Positions 1 to 11,553 of a stretch of DNA of 64,000 bases are shown piece by piece. Both the position numbers and the translations under genes were made by a program. This DNA is from Marsupella aquatica (lineage: Eukaryota > Marchantiophyta), in the NCBI GenBank assembly GCA_973895155.1, contig OZ316892.1, forward strand, positions 15,128,001 to 15,192,000. Direction: 5' to 3'. Numbering within the stretch: the first letter of the stretch is position 1; each line of letters opens with the position of its first letter. Below the pieces are notes generated by a model. The model was not told the DNA's origin. It was given only the letters and a program-made list of their open reading frames with translations, and made no database searches.

Positions 1-61
1 GGGCATGAAGTTCTCCCATAACACTTGGGCGTGTCACCCTTATGGGGTAGGTCTTTTGGTA

Positions 62-352
62 GCCCATAGTAATTTTGTCCTGGCTGTAAGAGAGTTTCAT
101 GTCTTGTAGCCCATAGTGATTTTGTCCTGCCTGTAAGAGAGTTTCATGTCTTGAGCAGTTTCATGTCTTGAGCCATAACTAAGTTGGTAGCCAGAGTTTC
201 ATGTCTTGAGCAGTTTCATGTCTTGAGCCATAACTAAGTTGGTAGCCTTTCATGTCTTGAGCAGTTTCATGTCTTGAGCCATAACTAAGTTGGTAGCCCA
301 TAGTGATTTTGTCCTGGCTGTAAGAGAGTTTCATGTCTTGAGCCATAACTGA
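62..352. repeat. Minisatellite built on a TTTCATGTCTTGAGC motif
   Basis: Direct reading shows repeated blocks: a 15-16 base motif reading TTTCATGTCTTGAGC, often doubled, alternating with 'CATAACTAAGTTGGTAGCC' and 'TAGTGATTTTGTCCTGGCTG' blocks. Higher-order units of about 60-75 bases recur four or five times with variable deletions. A short reading frame crosses it, but only because the units lack stops. No function can be inferred. Confidence 0.85.
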
Positions 353-399
353 GTTAGAGTTGTGCTTTGACATGCCCTCATGGACTGAGAAATGCTCCC

Positions 400-1140
400 A
401 GAACTACTATGAGAATTTCCACACTAATCTGATCAGTGTCCCAGAGTAATCAACGAGCTCAAGCAAAGATACCCAATAGGAGATTTGATAAGAGAAACGA
501 AGGCAAACTCTTTACTATGAAAGACAAAGATGGCATGTGATCTCTCTCTACCCTGTCATTCAGACAGCACTGAAAAGATCTTAGGTCCGAGATGGAGTTT
601 CATTATTCGTTCCGAGAAACCCAAACCAGTTCTAGAACTCAAGGTCTAAAACTTCCTCTGAATACTGTGCTCCGTCTAGGTAAGGTCCTCATAATAAACT
701 CTGCCGGGCATTACATACTGAGAAACACACTCAACATACTCTACCAAACACCACACCAGCATTCTACCCACTCCCTAGTAAAGCCCCAAATTCTTTTGGA
801 CATTCACCAAATTCCCAAAATGACGGTACGTCAACCTTTTGTTGCTGACTTCGTCAACTAACATGCTCCCCGTTTTTATTTTAATCCACCAAAATTTCAG
901 GAACCCTCGAGCACCACAGACACACAGTCGGAGCATATACCGTACCAAACATATAAAAAGCACTCACAAATCATCGAGGACCATCTTCTTTGAAAAGCGC
1001 CTCGAGTTTCAAAATAAGAAGTACCTCTTCAGTTACTACCTCGGAAGCCACCTACTCGATGGTGGCCAAAACAACCCCATGGAAGCATTAAACAGTCCGC
1101 GATGTCACTTGATATTACGAATGTACCGGAAAACTCTTCA
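400..1140. other. Intergenic stretch, no gene recognised
   Basis: No reading frame here has family-like composition or convincing splice borders. Short open frames on both strands look random. It may hold the 3' flank of the minus-strand unit to its right. Confidence 0.5.
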
Positions 1141-1142
1141 AA

Positions 1143-1469
1143 TTAAATATTAGTCCAAGAAATTACACTTTTGCGCTCTTGGTTATTACCAGGGGAGGCG
1201 GGATGTCTAAGGCCCAAGAACCACGAATTGTGCCGTAGAAGAGACTTATTGTCAGCCAAATAGAAGACATCATAAATGTGAGGATTTTCCTCAAAGTCTG
1301 TCAAAATCGGTGTCACAGTTCGACAGTGCAGGACGCCCGGATATGTTGTTATAACCTGTACTGTCACCATGAATGACAGTCTCTTGGGGTACCTGTGGAG
1401 GCGACTAAAATCGAAGGCAGCCGCAGCCTCATTGCAAGCAAAGCTAGAATCCAACCAATCAGGTAGCAA
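1143..1469 (-). CDS. Possible coding exon, unknown product
   Basis: An open minus-strand frame of about 108 codons has balanced composition, including a stretch DVFYLADNKSLLRHNSWFLG. The spacing of aromatic, Leu, Trp and Arg residues faintly recalls the tunnel strands of CYTH/thiamine-triphosphatase folds, but the diagnostic N-terminal ExExK signature is absent, so no family is assigned. It lies downstream, in the direction of transcription, of the minus-strand exons at 1904-2955 and could be a later exon of that unit or a separate remnant. It could also be chance. Confidence 0.25.
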   Translation of the reverse strand: MLPDWLDSSFACNEAAAAFDFSRLHRYPKRLSFMVTVQVITTYPGVLHCRTVTPILTDFEENPHIYDVFYLADNKSLLRHNSWFLGLRHPASPGNNQERKSVISWTNI

Positions 1470-1903
1470 ACAGAATATTAGAGATCCCCTCCTGCTTACA
1501 CGTCTGAAAGCTTGACGAAAGAGAGAACGAGCTATCCTGATGTCAAGACAAAATTCGTTGATGCTCTTGAACGGTTGACTTTCTCAAACCGAGGACAGCC
1601 CCATTTACTTCGTTTTCAGCCTCCGAATGGTACAGTTGACAAAGAGCATAGAAAGGTACCAAGAGAAGGATCTCCACTGAACCTAAACCCAAAACTCCTT
1701 TCTCAACACCGACAGACCAAACACCAGTACAAATGTGACACATGCTACTAGTCCCTCAGATGACTTCTACAGGACACTACAAACCCCTCTGCTGTCAAAA
1801 TGGCTAAATCACCCAGCTTGAAATCCAAAGAGAAGCCTATATTGCACCTGAGTGTTTGGCCCTTGACCAGCTGATTTGGCTCCAAAACTGCCTAACATGC
1901 AGT

Positions 1904-2955
1904 TTAACAACTTTTGTCCACCTCGTTTTCTGGCGACTGCAATGGAAATCCAGGATCTTTCTCTCCACCTTGGAGAGCGTCTGACGCAGTTCTGGCTGAG
2001 CTATCTCCATCCACTACACCTGTCACAATATTGGCAGGCAATCCAGAGTCCACCTCAGAGTGTGAAATCTTAGCAACTACGACTGGAGAAGGGCTACTGT
2101 CCTGTTCGTGCAGCACAGAGTCGCCATTTACACCCGTCCTATCCCCCGGAGATTCACCCACAGAGACATCCAATCCATTTTCTACACTGGCCTCCACCGA
2201 CAGCGTAGCAGCAGTGCCACCATCTGCTGGGGCTGCCTCTCTCCGACTCTCATAAACTACTTGGGCCTCCACCACAGTAGTTCGACTTGGTTTGTCTGTG
2301 GTAGTTTCTTCCGGTGGCAAAGGAGCCCACATTTCCACTTCTGCACTTTGTGCCCAAGTAAGTGTCTCGGAGGAGCTAGGCGCTAAATTGTTCTTGAGGT
2401 CAGAAACAACTGTGGTTATCTTGTATTCTAAACTCAGCCTTCGTACTGTAGAATTCTGTGTCACTGAAAGAGGTTCTTCAAAAGACATGCCACGCGCACC
2501 GGTAACACCTACCACTGTAAGAGGTTCTAAATCTGGCATTACCTCGGACACTTCGCTTTTCTTAAGCACGGACGTAGCTTCAGCTGCAGCTGTCATTTCA
2601 ACTGAAACAGCTGTCAACGCAGAATTGTTTGCTGGCTTGGAATTAGGTGTAACCAACCAATCTTTTCCTGGCACTTTCACGAAGACGTTTTCTGGCACGG
2701 AAATGACATCCACGCTCATAGGCTTTCACGCATTCTGCTTTTTTCACTACTGTCAAGAAATCATGCTCCCTGAACACTATCAGGATTTTTTCCGTCATCT
2801 GATGACGGTGGCCAACAAATGGAAGTGTTGTCAGTTTGAAGAAATTCACCTGAAGATTTCGTCGTCCGGTCAATCCGAGCCTCTTGTGCTTCAAACAATT
2901 GCCTGGCAGCCGCCCACTCCCAATCCCAGCCAACAGAGTTTTCCCCACCTGCTGC
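1904..2955 (-). CDS. Two probable exons of a minus-strand gene, Ser/Thr/Glu-rich product of unknown function
   Basis: Exon a (2955-2850) follows a good acceptor (CCGTCTCTGCAG), encodes a segment containing GWDWEWAAARQLFEAQEARI and ends at a GTGAAT donor in phase 1. Exon b (2691-1904) follows the acceptor TTTCCGTGCCAG, enters in the matching phase with ENVFVKVPGKDWLV and runs about 260 codons to a TAA. Most of exon b is low-complexity (Ser, Thr, Val, Glu, Pro) and looks intrinsically disordered. The matching intron phase is the main support. These may be downstream exons of the zinc-finger gene at 3.5-6.5 kb, same strand, or a separate gene; the exons between 2960 and 3530 that would link them were not found. 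No family is recognised. Confidence 0.45.
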
Positions 2956-3534
2956 CTGCAGAGACGGACTACAAATAAATCATAAAGTTCACACATGAAC
3001 CCGATCAAGACGGCCTCCTGAGTAGGGATCTTCAGTTCAAGCCTTTTCCAATCAAGTCGGCCGACACAGAGATAAGTCTGCATTCTATCTGCTATAACCG
3101 TGGAGCCAGTGCACCTAAGACCATAGAAGCAAGGCCACAAACAAAGAACAGCTCATGCCATGATGAACGATAGGTGTATTTAGCAACTGTGATGTACTGG
3201 CGGTCCAACCAAAAAAACGAACAAAATTTAGCATTTCAGAGCTCCAAACCAACAGTGTACATAAGGGAAACAGCTGAGAGGCAACGACACGAAGTTCATG
3301 CTTTGACCGCATCTACAAATAATCGTCGCAATCACAGAAGCTCCGTCAATTTTTTTATGGAATTTATGAACAAAGACGGGGAAGATGAGGAATGCTCTGA
3401 GTTCTTTCTCGGCGATGACCAGAAAAAACGTTCCTTACATACTCTGGTCAAACACCAACCCTACATGCAACTCATTAACGGTAGCTGAATGCACAAAATT
3501 CGCGCTAACACAAAAGGCCGAAAGATATTCCCTA

Positions 3535-6462
3535 CTACCCAGGTGGCCAGACCAAGACAATCGCGGCTTGAATAGTGACCTGATTTTTTGAGGCAGCCTC
3601 TGTCAAGGTAATCGGTTCTGATAGTTCACGAGGAACGCCGCCAGGAGGTAGAATGATGGGAGGGCCAGGCACAGTTTCCCATCCCAGAATTTTACACACA
3701 GCTCGCGCAAAACCACGGTGCTCTGGAAGCTTTTTGGTTCTCAGTATTTTCTTGGCATGCTGCACCAAACTCGAAACGTCCGGAAATCTTTTCTTCTTCC
3801 TACACAGCCAAATATAACTCGCCAGATGAGGATCTGCCATTGCTGTGCCGCCAAATTCACTCAATCTGATGCTAAATGCTTTACATACGGTTACAGAATA
3901 GTCTCACGACTTACAGCGCTCCAAATGTGTGGAAGCAGGACCAACTTAACGATTGACATCCACCATAATGAAAAACCTAAAAGTCTGCTCGATCCTAAGA
4001 AATGAATGAGGTCACAATTTGACTTGAGGCAGGGGAAGGAGTGCTCACTTGGCCCCGACACCAGCACAGACAAGACATTCGAAGCTACCGCTATTTACAT
4101 TGGCCTCATAAACCTTCCTCAAGTCCGTGTCCTGCTCAAAGAGAGAAACATAATTGTCAAATGCGTTATCCTCCCTGTTCTTCACGGTCTCCTGCAGCTC
4201 CTCCATGATCACCACCACTTTCTTCTTCTCAGACCCCACACTCCCTTCTTTGCTAGAGGAATCCACCTCCGCAACATCCACTGTGCCCTCCTCACTTCTC
4301 TCAAAGTTGTCAATGTCGACCATTTCAGAATCCTGGCTCTGTGCAACACTTAGGGTACCACCTCTTCCGCTTTCTTCCGATGCTTTACGTTCGGGAGTAC
4401 TGGTCACTAATCCCTCGCTCTGAGGATTTTCAGTCATGGCATTGTCAGCCTCCAACCCCTGGTGCACACAAACGTCATCCAATTGGTCGTCTAAATCAGA
4501 AGCAAGAGATTCCCAGTCTGCATCATCATCCTCATCATCCTCAGAGCACTCACCCAGAAAGTTTTTAGAATCGTTCACGTCTCCAGGTTGTAGAGCTTGA
4601 AAAGTTGGTTGATCCCCATCCTCGCCCCTTACAGATGCGTCAATTGTGGACGGTCCATCCCAGGTCACCTGGGCCTGCCTCTCGTCATCCTCGCTATCGG
4701 ACCATGAGTCTTCATTGTCCCACAAACCGTTGCTGGGTTCAAGTGGATTCTTCACCTCATCAGCCGTATTTGTTGTCATAGGGAGATCCTCCACAGCGGG
4801 TTCTGATGCTTCGCCTTTACTGTTCCCTTCGTTGGTGTCGGTAGCCTCCCTCTCAGCTACGCTCAAACTCACCGCAGCCTCTTGCTCATTCTCTTCGGAC
4901 TTGGCCTTGCTATTATGCATTAAGTACAGCTTATCAGATTGCGTCTCCCTCTGGAATCGTTTACCTTGAACCGCAACTGCAGGTTTCTCCCATCGCTTGT
5001 TGCCCTTCCTTGCGGGCTCAACGTCTGAGTTCTGCCATGCTGGCCTTCCACGACTGGGGGATCGCGAAGACCGCTGAGGTCGATATCTTTCAGAATTGGG
5101 TTGGGTGAAATGTCGGGAAGGTCCTGGATATGGATAGCCTCCCGTGGGAGCCAAATTGTTCGACTGCTTCCGTGGTCCTTGGTTACCATAATAGACAGCA
5201 AGAATATCTTTGTTTGTAATGCTCGCTCGTTGCGAGAAATCTCGCTTGGCACCATACTTTCCACCCCGAATCGTACCAAATTGTGTATTGCCGTCCGGAA
5301 AATCTCTCTCTCGGTGCGCACCCGATCCGGTGCCTCCGCCAGAATGCCTACTGCTGGAATCGAAAGGACGTCGGGAATCCCTATCATCAAACCGTCTTTT
5401 GCTCTTTCCTCTATCCAGATCCACCACTCTTTGTACCTGTCCAACACTTGTCTCTCGATCCATTTGCCAATCCTGCCCCCTGCCGACTCTTTCGCCGCCC
5501 CGAATTCCAACACTGGGGCCAATCAAGTACTCATCTCTCTCAGGAAGTCGCTCGTCGCGGACGTCGACATCGCGATAGCGTTCAGTGCCGTAATAACCTC
5601 CATCACGTCGAGAGTAGGCAGCCCTTTCAGCATTCAACTCATCTTGAACACCGGCACGATATGAGTCCACCAACGGACGACCAACTCCTCCATAGCTCTG
5701 ACTACCTGCGTGCTTGCTCAAGGGCAGGTCGAGGTTAAAACCCTCTTCTACAGGAACTGTGCTGCCCTCGTCCGGACGGAACAAGCCAGTCCAGTCTAGT
5801 CTCTTAGTAACCCTGAGACCTCCTCCGTCGAGGTCCGAGGTTGTCTGAATGGGCGCAAATTCAGCTTCCTTCCGAATAACACCGTAATCGTACTCATTAT
5901 CATCCCAGGCAGAATCGTCCCTTTTTCTCTCTCTAGCAGCAGGAAATCCATAAAAGTCCCGCTCTCTTCTTATATCAACTGGAACTCTGTCCTCTTCCCA
6001 ATCTTCGAGCAGTAGTTGTGACCTAGATGAAGGGAAAGTCTCTGGATTCGGACGACCTCCCCATCGGTCTATACCTACATCCCGATCTCTGTACTGCTCG
6101 CGAGGAGGGTACCTGTCGATGGAGACTTCAGGGCTTAGAGGTCGAATGAACCTGGCAGTATCTCGATAAACAGGCTCCGGGGGTGTGGACGCAGAAGGAT
6201 ACTGTGAAAAGAAATTGGCCGCTAATCTCTGGGCTTCCCTCAGGTCAGTACCACTGTTAGTCCCTTTGTATTGGTAATCCCGGGCATCCAAAACGTGTGC
6301 ATCTTCTGCCAAGTAAGGTTCGCTCAAGATAAGGCGATCGTCTTCTTCCACCAAAGGGACGTAGGGCCGATTCTGCTGGGGTTCCACCCAAGTCGATCTT
6401 GCGGATCTTGACGAGTTCTCTGAATTTGAGCGAGATTCATATCGAGGTGCTGAGCGGTACAT
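3535..6462 (-). CDS. Large disordered protein with a C-terminal zinc finger of the zf-XS type
   Basis: Exon 1 (6462-4049) is a single 804-codon block. The first about 500 residues are rich in Arg, Asp, Tyr, Ser and Gly with many RD/RE pairs. A strongly acidic region follows (for example a run CSEDDEDDDADWESLASDLD near residue 660). The exon ends in FECLVC at a GTGAGC donor. Exon 2 begins at 3865 after an ATCAG acceptor; the phase fits (AA|A). It continues LSEFGG...KKKRFPDVSSLVQHAKKI...EHRGFARAVCKILGW. Together these give C-x2-C ... L-x-Q-H-A ... E-H-R, as in the zinc finger preceding XS domains of SGS3/FDM-like plant proteins (family knowledge). The frame closes at 3535 just after IVLVWPP, which resembles the first strand of an XS domain; a donor (GG|GTAGTA) at that point allows further exons. 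Function is likely RNA-related; that is inference. Confidence 0.7.
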
Positions 6463-7950
6463 AGTACAAAATTGCTAGCCCTGCCGTAGTCAGGCCAATG
6501 CAAACAGCAATCTCAACACTTGCCAACCGTGCTCTAATTCTCAGACCACAGTGCAAAGCCTTAATTCCAGTCTCTAGTTCTCCGTATTCAACAGCAAGTC
6601 TTAGAACCTTCAATTCCAGAAATCTTCAAGAAATGCTCAGCTCTATAACTGTAGGCTTGACAAATGTCATATCATATACGCCTAAACCTAATCGCCGTCA
6701 AACCTGTCCTAACCCTTCCACAATCCACTTTCTCTATGAATCTCCACTCAGCAGTAAGTAAGATCCCAACACTGAAGATGATCCAGTTGCATATCGATCC
6801 ACCTAGACCTTCGAAAACATACACGTGCGGCGTCGTTCGCTCCCAACAAGAGACAGCTATATCAGTCGAAACCAACGATTACCATCTCTTTCAATGCCTG
6901 TCAACTCAACCCAACTAATATTCGGTCCAAAGCTTCGGTCTGCCGAATCTAGGGTTCGCAAAATCCACTCCAGGCTCGCTCCACAGCTTCAACGCGACAA
7001 TGAACCTGAAATCAACGAACACGGCATCACATTAACGGAATCCTTGCACAGATTTTCACACAAGTCCTGCTCTCTACAGCCCTTGTTTCGCTTGCGCTGT
7101 GGACTTCGCTGTCTCCGGTAGATAGATACGATAGTTTTTTCCCAGCTCCACCACCCCTCCTCCTTTCGACAAGCTTACTTCCTCGCTTCTAAAAGCAAAT
7201 ACTGTTCGTCGTTCGTAATACACCCCCCAAATTAATACAGCGCGGAGAGGCGCACAGCAACGAGGCACGGCAGGAGGAGGATCTAACGAAGAAGGGGTTA
7301 CCTGTCCCTTTAACAGAAAGGCCTGGATGCTGGACAAAGCATATCAATTAATTCCACCGAAAAGGTTACAGAGGACAGCAAAACCAAGAGACAAGGTCCA
7401 CAAACGTAAAGTTCCAACGTGGACACGGAAGAACGGCGGACATGGTTGTGCTCTGGTTGTGTAAGAAAGAGTAAGTTTTGTTCGCACACAGTTGATTGAT
7501 GAATCTGCACTAGCATCAGTGACTAGCACCAGTGACGTAATAAGCACGTGAGCACTGTGGCAGATGTGTCAACGAGGTGAGCAGGAATGCGATCGAGAGG
7601 ATGGCAGATGTGCCGAAGAGTCTAACAAGAGCTGATGAATCGAGGGCCAACCGAGAGTGCAACAACGAAAGACATGATTGTAAGATACAAAGGATGAAGT
7701 GCTGTTGTGACGCACTTTCACACTTCCCTCGGCATTAGCACTAAAGAAAAGGCGAAATAGAGCATTCCAAGGGGAATATTCCTGTGCTGTTCTGCACGAC
7801 CACGCACGCTCTATCGCGAGAAAATAGGGGCTTCAAATTTAGAGGTTTTACTACATAGCCATATATAGTCAGCTCATACTGGAACTTGGATACTTACCTG
7901 TAATTTGTCTTGGACCGAGTGGATCTTAATAAAAGTATTTATGTATAGAG
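6463..7950. other. Upstream flank of the zinc-finger gene
   Basis: This stretch lies 5' of the minus-strand zinc-finger gene and presumably holds its promoter and untranslated leader. No distinct TATA element, gene or known repeat was identified. Several short open frames overlap on both strands without coding character. Confidence 0.4.
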
Positions 7951-7955
7951 CATAA

Positions 7956-8365
7956 CTCAATATTTGTGTTTTGCACAAAAGATCAAAAGATGTTGTTAAA
8001 AAAAAAAGTGTCACCAAAGATGTTCTGTGAAAGATGTAGTCAAGTAAAAAGACTTCTTTATGTGAAAGATGTTGTCAGGTAAAAAGATGTCGCTATGTCA
8101 AAGATGTTGGCAAGTAAAAAGATGTTGTGTCGCTCGCCAAAGATGTACTTAAGTTGTTAACTCAAAAGATCTTGTTAAGTACAAAATGGGTTGATAAGTA
8201 AATGGATGTCATTAGTGGAAGATGTTGTGAACTCCCGTGTGAACTAAGCAATGTTATGTAAAAAAAATTGTTAGTAAACAATGTTAGGTTAAGTAAAGAT
8301 TTATGTAAACTACTCTATGTAGTTTGTTGTGTAAATGGTGATGTTGTTGTGCAAAACATGTTGCC
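7956..8365 (+). repeat. Element left terminus plus AAGATGT-type array
   Basis: Starts with CTCAATATTTGTGTTTTGCA followed by CAAAAGATC, which is the reverse complement, with mostly C-to-T changes, of the terminus ending at 14500. Irregular repeats follow, centred on AAGATGTTG / AAAGATGTYG and spaced 12-30 bases (7987-8230). The last about 175 bases (8191-8365) are nearly identical to 13886-14060. This is the left half of the inverted-terminus element described at 7956-14500. Confidence 0.75.
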
Positions 8366-8439
8366 AACAAAATATGACATATTTGTGCCAAGGAAGATAC
8401 AATATTTATTAACTATATCTTGGCTGACACTTGGGGACA

Positions 8440-8595
8440 AGGCATTTTTTTCTTAACTATATATTGGCTGACACTATATCTTTTTTCTTAATGACACCTT
8501 GGACAACACAGCATATTTTTTCTTAAAAACATCTTGGGCAACATGACATTTGTTCTTAAGGACATCTTGGGTGCCGCTACATCATATAGCCGGCT
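8440..8595 (+). repeat. ACATCTTGG-type array, partial
   Basis: Irregular repeats read TATATTGGCTGACAC, ACACCTTGGACAACAC, ACATCTTGGGCAACATG and ACATCTTGGGTGCCGC. The last part (8530-8590) matches 14170-14230 closely. It is the reverse-orientation counterpart of the AAGATGT array just to its left, which makes 7956-8595 a degenerate long inverted structure. Confidence 0.6.
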
Positions 8596-8786
8596 CATCC
8601 TGGAACAAAAAATGTTAATTTGTCCTATGCAGGAGATTAAAAAGTTGGGGCAGAGTGAAAGGGATAAAAAAGTTTCCTATGCCACGGGCAAGGGGATGGG
8701 TATCCAAGGGGAGGAGTATCCAATGCAGTGGGGGCAACGGGAAGGGCTCGCTGGCGCAGGGCGCAGGGCAATTCAGTCTTCGAGAA

Positions 8787-8990
8787 GGGGCTGGCGCGCC
8801 AGGGCGAAGGGCGAAAGGCAGGGCGCAGGGATGGGCTGGCGCGCCAGGGCGAAGGGCGAAAGGCAGGGCGCAGGGATGGGCTGGCCCAGGGCGAAGGGCG
8901 AAAGGCAGGGCGCAGGGATGGGCTGGCGCAGGGCAAAGGGCTGGCGAAGGGCGAGGGCTGGCGAAGGGCGAAGGGCTGGGGAACGCAGGG
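8787..8990. repeat. GC-rich 45-base minisatellite
   Basis: Three adjacent copies of a unit containing GGCTGGCGCGCCAGGGCGAA and GGGCGAAAGGCAGGGCGCAG (period about 45; the third copy lacks GCGCG) run into shorter GGCGAAGGGC repeats. Because the period is a multiple of three, several frames stay open on both strands, giving spurious Gly/Arg/Ala- or Pro-rich reading frames. GC content is far above the flanks. Confidence 0.9.
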
Positions 8991-9125
8991 CAAGGCTCAC
9001 ATTGTGCAACGATAACTCTCGATGTCTGATGGCGGCTGCGGCGGGTGTTGAGGCTGGACTCAAGCTGCTGTGGCATGGACTCGAGCTTTCATGGCTGGTG
9101 GCTGCTGGACTCGAGCTGCTGTGGC

Positions 9126-9727
9126 TGGTTGGAGATGGACTCGAGCTGGGCTTGGAAGCTTGCTGGACTCGATCGATGACTTCATGCTGTTGCAGCCACT
9201 CTTGATGCTGCTCGTCTGATTCGCGATCGTTGCTGCTGATATCAATGTCACTGATCGATTGTTGCTGTCATTGAGCTACTGATGTTGCTGCTGCTGCTAT
9301 CGATCGCTGTTGATGCTCTCGTCACTGCTGACATTGAGCTAATGATGCTACTGATCGATTGCTGATGCTGCTGATCGATTGAGGCTGGACTCGATGTCTG
9401 ATGTCTGCTCGCTCATTGCTGCTCGCTGGTTGGAGATGGACTCGAGCTGGGCTTGGGAGCTTGCTGGACTCGATCGATGACTTCATGCTACTGCAGCCAC
9501 TCTTGATGCTGCTCGTCTGATTCGCGATCGTTGCTGCTGATATCAATGTCATTGATCGATTGCTGCTGTCATTGAGCTACTGATGCTACTGCTGCTATCG
9601 ATCGTTGTTGATGCTCTCGTCACTGCTAACATTGAGCTAATGATGTTGCTGATCGATTGCTGATGCTGCTGATCGATTGAGGCTGGACTCGATGTCTGAT
9701 GTCTGCTCGCTCACTGCTGCTCGCTCT
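9126..9727. repeat. 301-base tandem duplication rich in CGATCGAT and TGCTGCT
   Basis: The block starting CTGGTTGGAGATGGACTCGA at 9126 recurs at 9427 with few substitutions; offset 301. Each copy ends in GATGTCTGATGTCTGCTCGC. Inside are many TGATGCTGCT and GATCGATTG motifs, so the unit itself grew from shorter repeats. The flank 9725-9785 continues as (CTCTCT)-rich simple sequence. Confidence 0.85.
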
Positions 9728-10795
9728 CTCTCTCTCACTGTTGCTCGCTCTCTCTCACTCACTGCTGCTCAGTCTCTCTCGCTCACTGGAGTCGTTTATT
9801 GCTGGAGTCATTTATCGCAGAGTAGTGTAGTGGTTCGCGCCGATGCTAGAGCAGTGAGCGAGCAAGCAGCAATGTTCTTCTCCTTCAATTCTCCCAAGCA
9901 GCAATAGCTGCGAGCTGAGAGCAGCTCTACAGTCTACAAACACAGTCCACAATGGACAGTCCCCTCTCGCGATGCTACCTTGCCTAACTAGCAAAAAGAA
10001 GTTTAGCTCAAGCTCGGACCCAGCAAGAGAAATGCCCATTGCGGCTCTCTCGTCCGTTGGCTTCGTGCAGCTCTAGGGAGCGCTTCATATGTGTTTACGG
10101 AGAGACAGACGCACGGTTCACAGGCAGAGGCATTTGAAAATGAAGAGAGACACGGGAAGGAGGTTAAGACAAGTTGAGCGAGCTCGTTTGGCTCACGTGA
10201 GCGAAGTGTAGAGCGAAGTCGTGTTATTGATGTTCCGCTTTTCATGACGAAGCCTGGTGATAGTGGAAGGAGGAGATGGCGACGGCCTAGTAGTCCCCTG
10301 TGCTCCTCTTCTCTCTCATCTAGCAAGAGGGATTTAGATTTGTTTTCATTTACTCAGGAGTCCTCCATCATCCGTTGTGAATCTCTGTAAGGTGAAGGAC
10401 CTTTCCATTTGGGCCAAGGTTCCATAGTTGGTTAGTAGTTTGGCAGGAGTTGATAACTGAGCTGCGTTCATTTTTAACCCCCTTGCAGCTCTCGTTTCAC
10501 TTGGTGACTGAGACTGAGCAATCGCTGTCTAATGGTTCATTGTGATAAGTCTTTCCATGTATCTTGGAGGCCTCCAAGTATTTTGGAGTTTGAAAAATGT
10601 ATTTGGAGTTTGAAAAATGAACGTTGTGTAATCTGTTTTCCAGACCAAATGTTTTGGGCCGGTGACCTTAGCATTTAGTTTGGGGGTAGACTACACTTGT
10701 TTCACTGCTACTTAAGCAGAGCCCTTGCCTTAGTTTATTCACTTCTTCAGTGAGTTTGCTCTTGCCTCTCAATGCTCCGCTCTATCACTGATTCC
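9728..10795. other. Spacer left of the GTTCAGTG minisatellite; possible promoter-like segment
   Basis: No coding exon is recognised. A duplicated motif (TTTGGAGTTTGAAAAATG, 10591-10619) and the sequence CTACTTAAGCAGAGCCC near 10708 resemble promoter/start regions of LTR-type or other mobile elements, but this is only suggestive. It could be upstream sequence of the Rep-type gene. Confidence 0.3.
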
Positions 10796-10814
10796 CATTG
10801 TTCTCAAGTCTCAG

Positions 10815-11330
10815 TGCTCAGCTCCTTCAGTGCGTTTTCGTTCAGTGCTCCAAGGAGGTTTGGTTCAGTGTTGGTTTTCATTCAGTGCTCCAATGGGGTT
10901 TCGTGCAGTGTTGTGCTCTAGTGGGGTTTTGTTCAGTGTTGTGCTCCAGTGAGGTTTCGTTCAGTGTTGTGCTCCGGAAGGGTGTCGTTCAGTGCTGTGC
11001 TCCAGAAGGGTGTCATTCAGTGTTGTATTCTCAGTGCACTTGTTCAGTGTTGTGCTCTGGAAGGGTGTCGTTCAGTGTTGTGTTCTTGGTGCACTCATTC
11101 AGTGTTGTGCTCCAGAAGGGTTTCATTCAGTGCTGTTCTCGGTGAGCTCGTTCAATGTTGTGCTCCCGGTGCGCTCGTTCAGTGTTGTGCTCCCGGTGCG
11201 CTCGTTCAGTGCTGTGCTCCCGTTCAGTGTTGTGTTCTTGGTGTGATCATTCAGTGTTGTGCTCTAGGTGGGCTTGTTCAGTTCTGTGCTCTAGGGGCGC
11301 TCGTTCAGTGCTGTACTCTTGTGGGCTATC
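10815..11330 (+). repeat. GTTCAGTGTTGTGCTC minisatellite
   Basis: About 20 units of a 16-36 base repeat with core GTTCAGTGTTGTGCTC, varying in the tail (CAGAAGGGTTTC, CCGGTGCGCTC, TAGGTGGGCTT). Unit lengths are often multiples of three, so two frames stay open for over 100 codons (Cys/Val/Ser-rich); these are not credible proteins. A related GTGCTAACCAGTG series follows at 11380-11515, directly upstream of the Rep-element reading frames. Confidence 0.85.
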
Positions 11331-11553
11331 CTAGTGCTTGGCCCTCAACTCTTAGTGAGTGTTTGCTTATCATTCTAACAAGTGCTATGCTAACAAGTGT
11401 TTTGTTTTGTTGTGATCTTGTGCTAACCTGTGTTGTGCTAACCAGTGCTTGTGCTAACCAGTGCTCTGTTTTGCTGTGATCTTGTGCTTACCAGTGTGTT
11501 GCTAACCAGTGTTTTGTTCATTGTGACCAAGTTTGGCACAGTTTACAGCTCTA

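Noticed and set aside
1143-1469. Resemblance to a CYTH/thiamine triphosphatase fold
   Set aside because: A few aromatic/Leu/Arg spacings match, but the ExExK signature is missing.
7987-8230. CRISPR-like regularity in the AAGATGT arrays
   Set aside because: Units and spacers vary in length and spacers are themselves repeats; the DNA is plant nuclear and no cas genes occur.
8534-9205. Long overlapping open frames on both strands, Gly/Arg/Ala- or Pro-rich
   Set aside because: They come from a 45-base GC-rich minisatellite whose period is a multiple of three; composition and strand symmetry show they are not genes.
10798-11479. Cys/Val/Ser-rich open frames of up to 176 codons
   Set aside because: Translation of the GTTCAGTGTTGTGCTC minisatellite.
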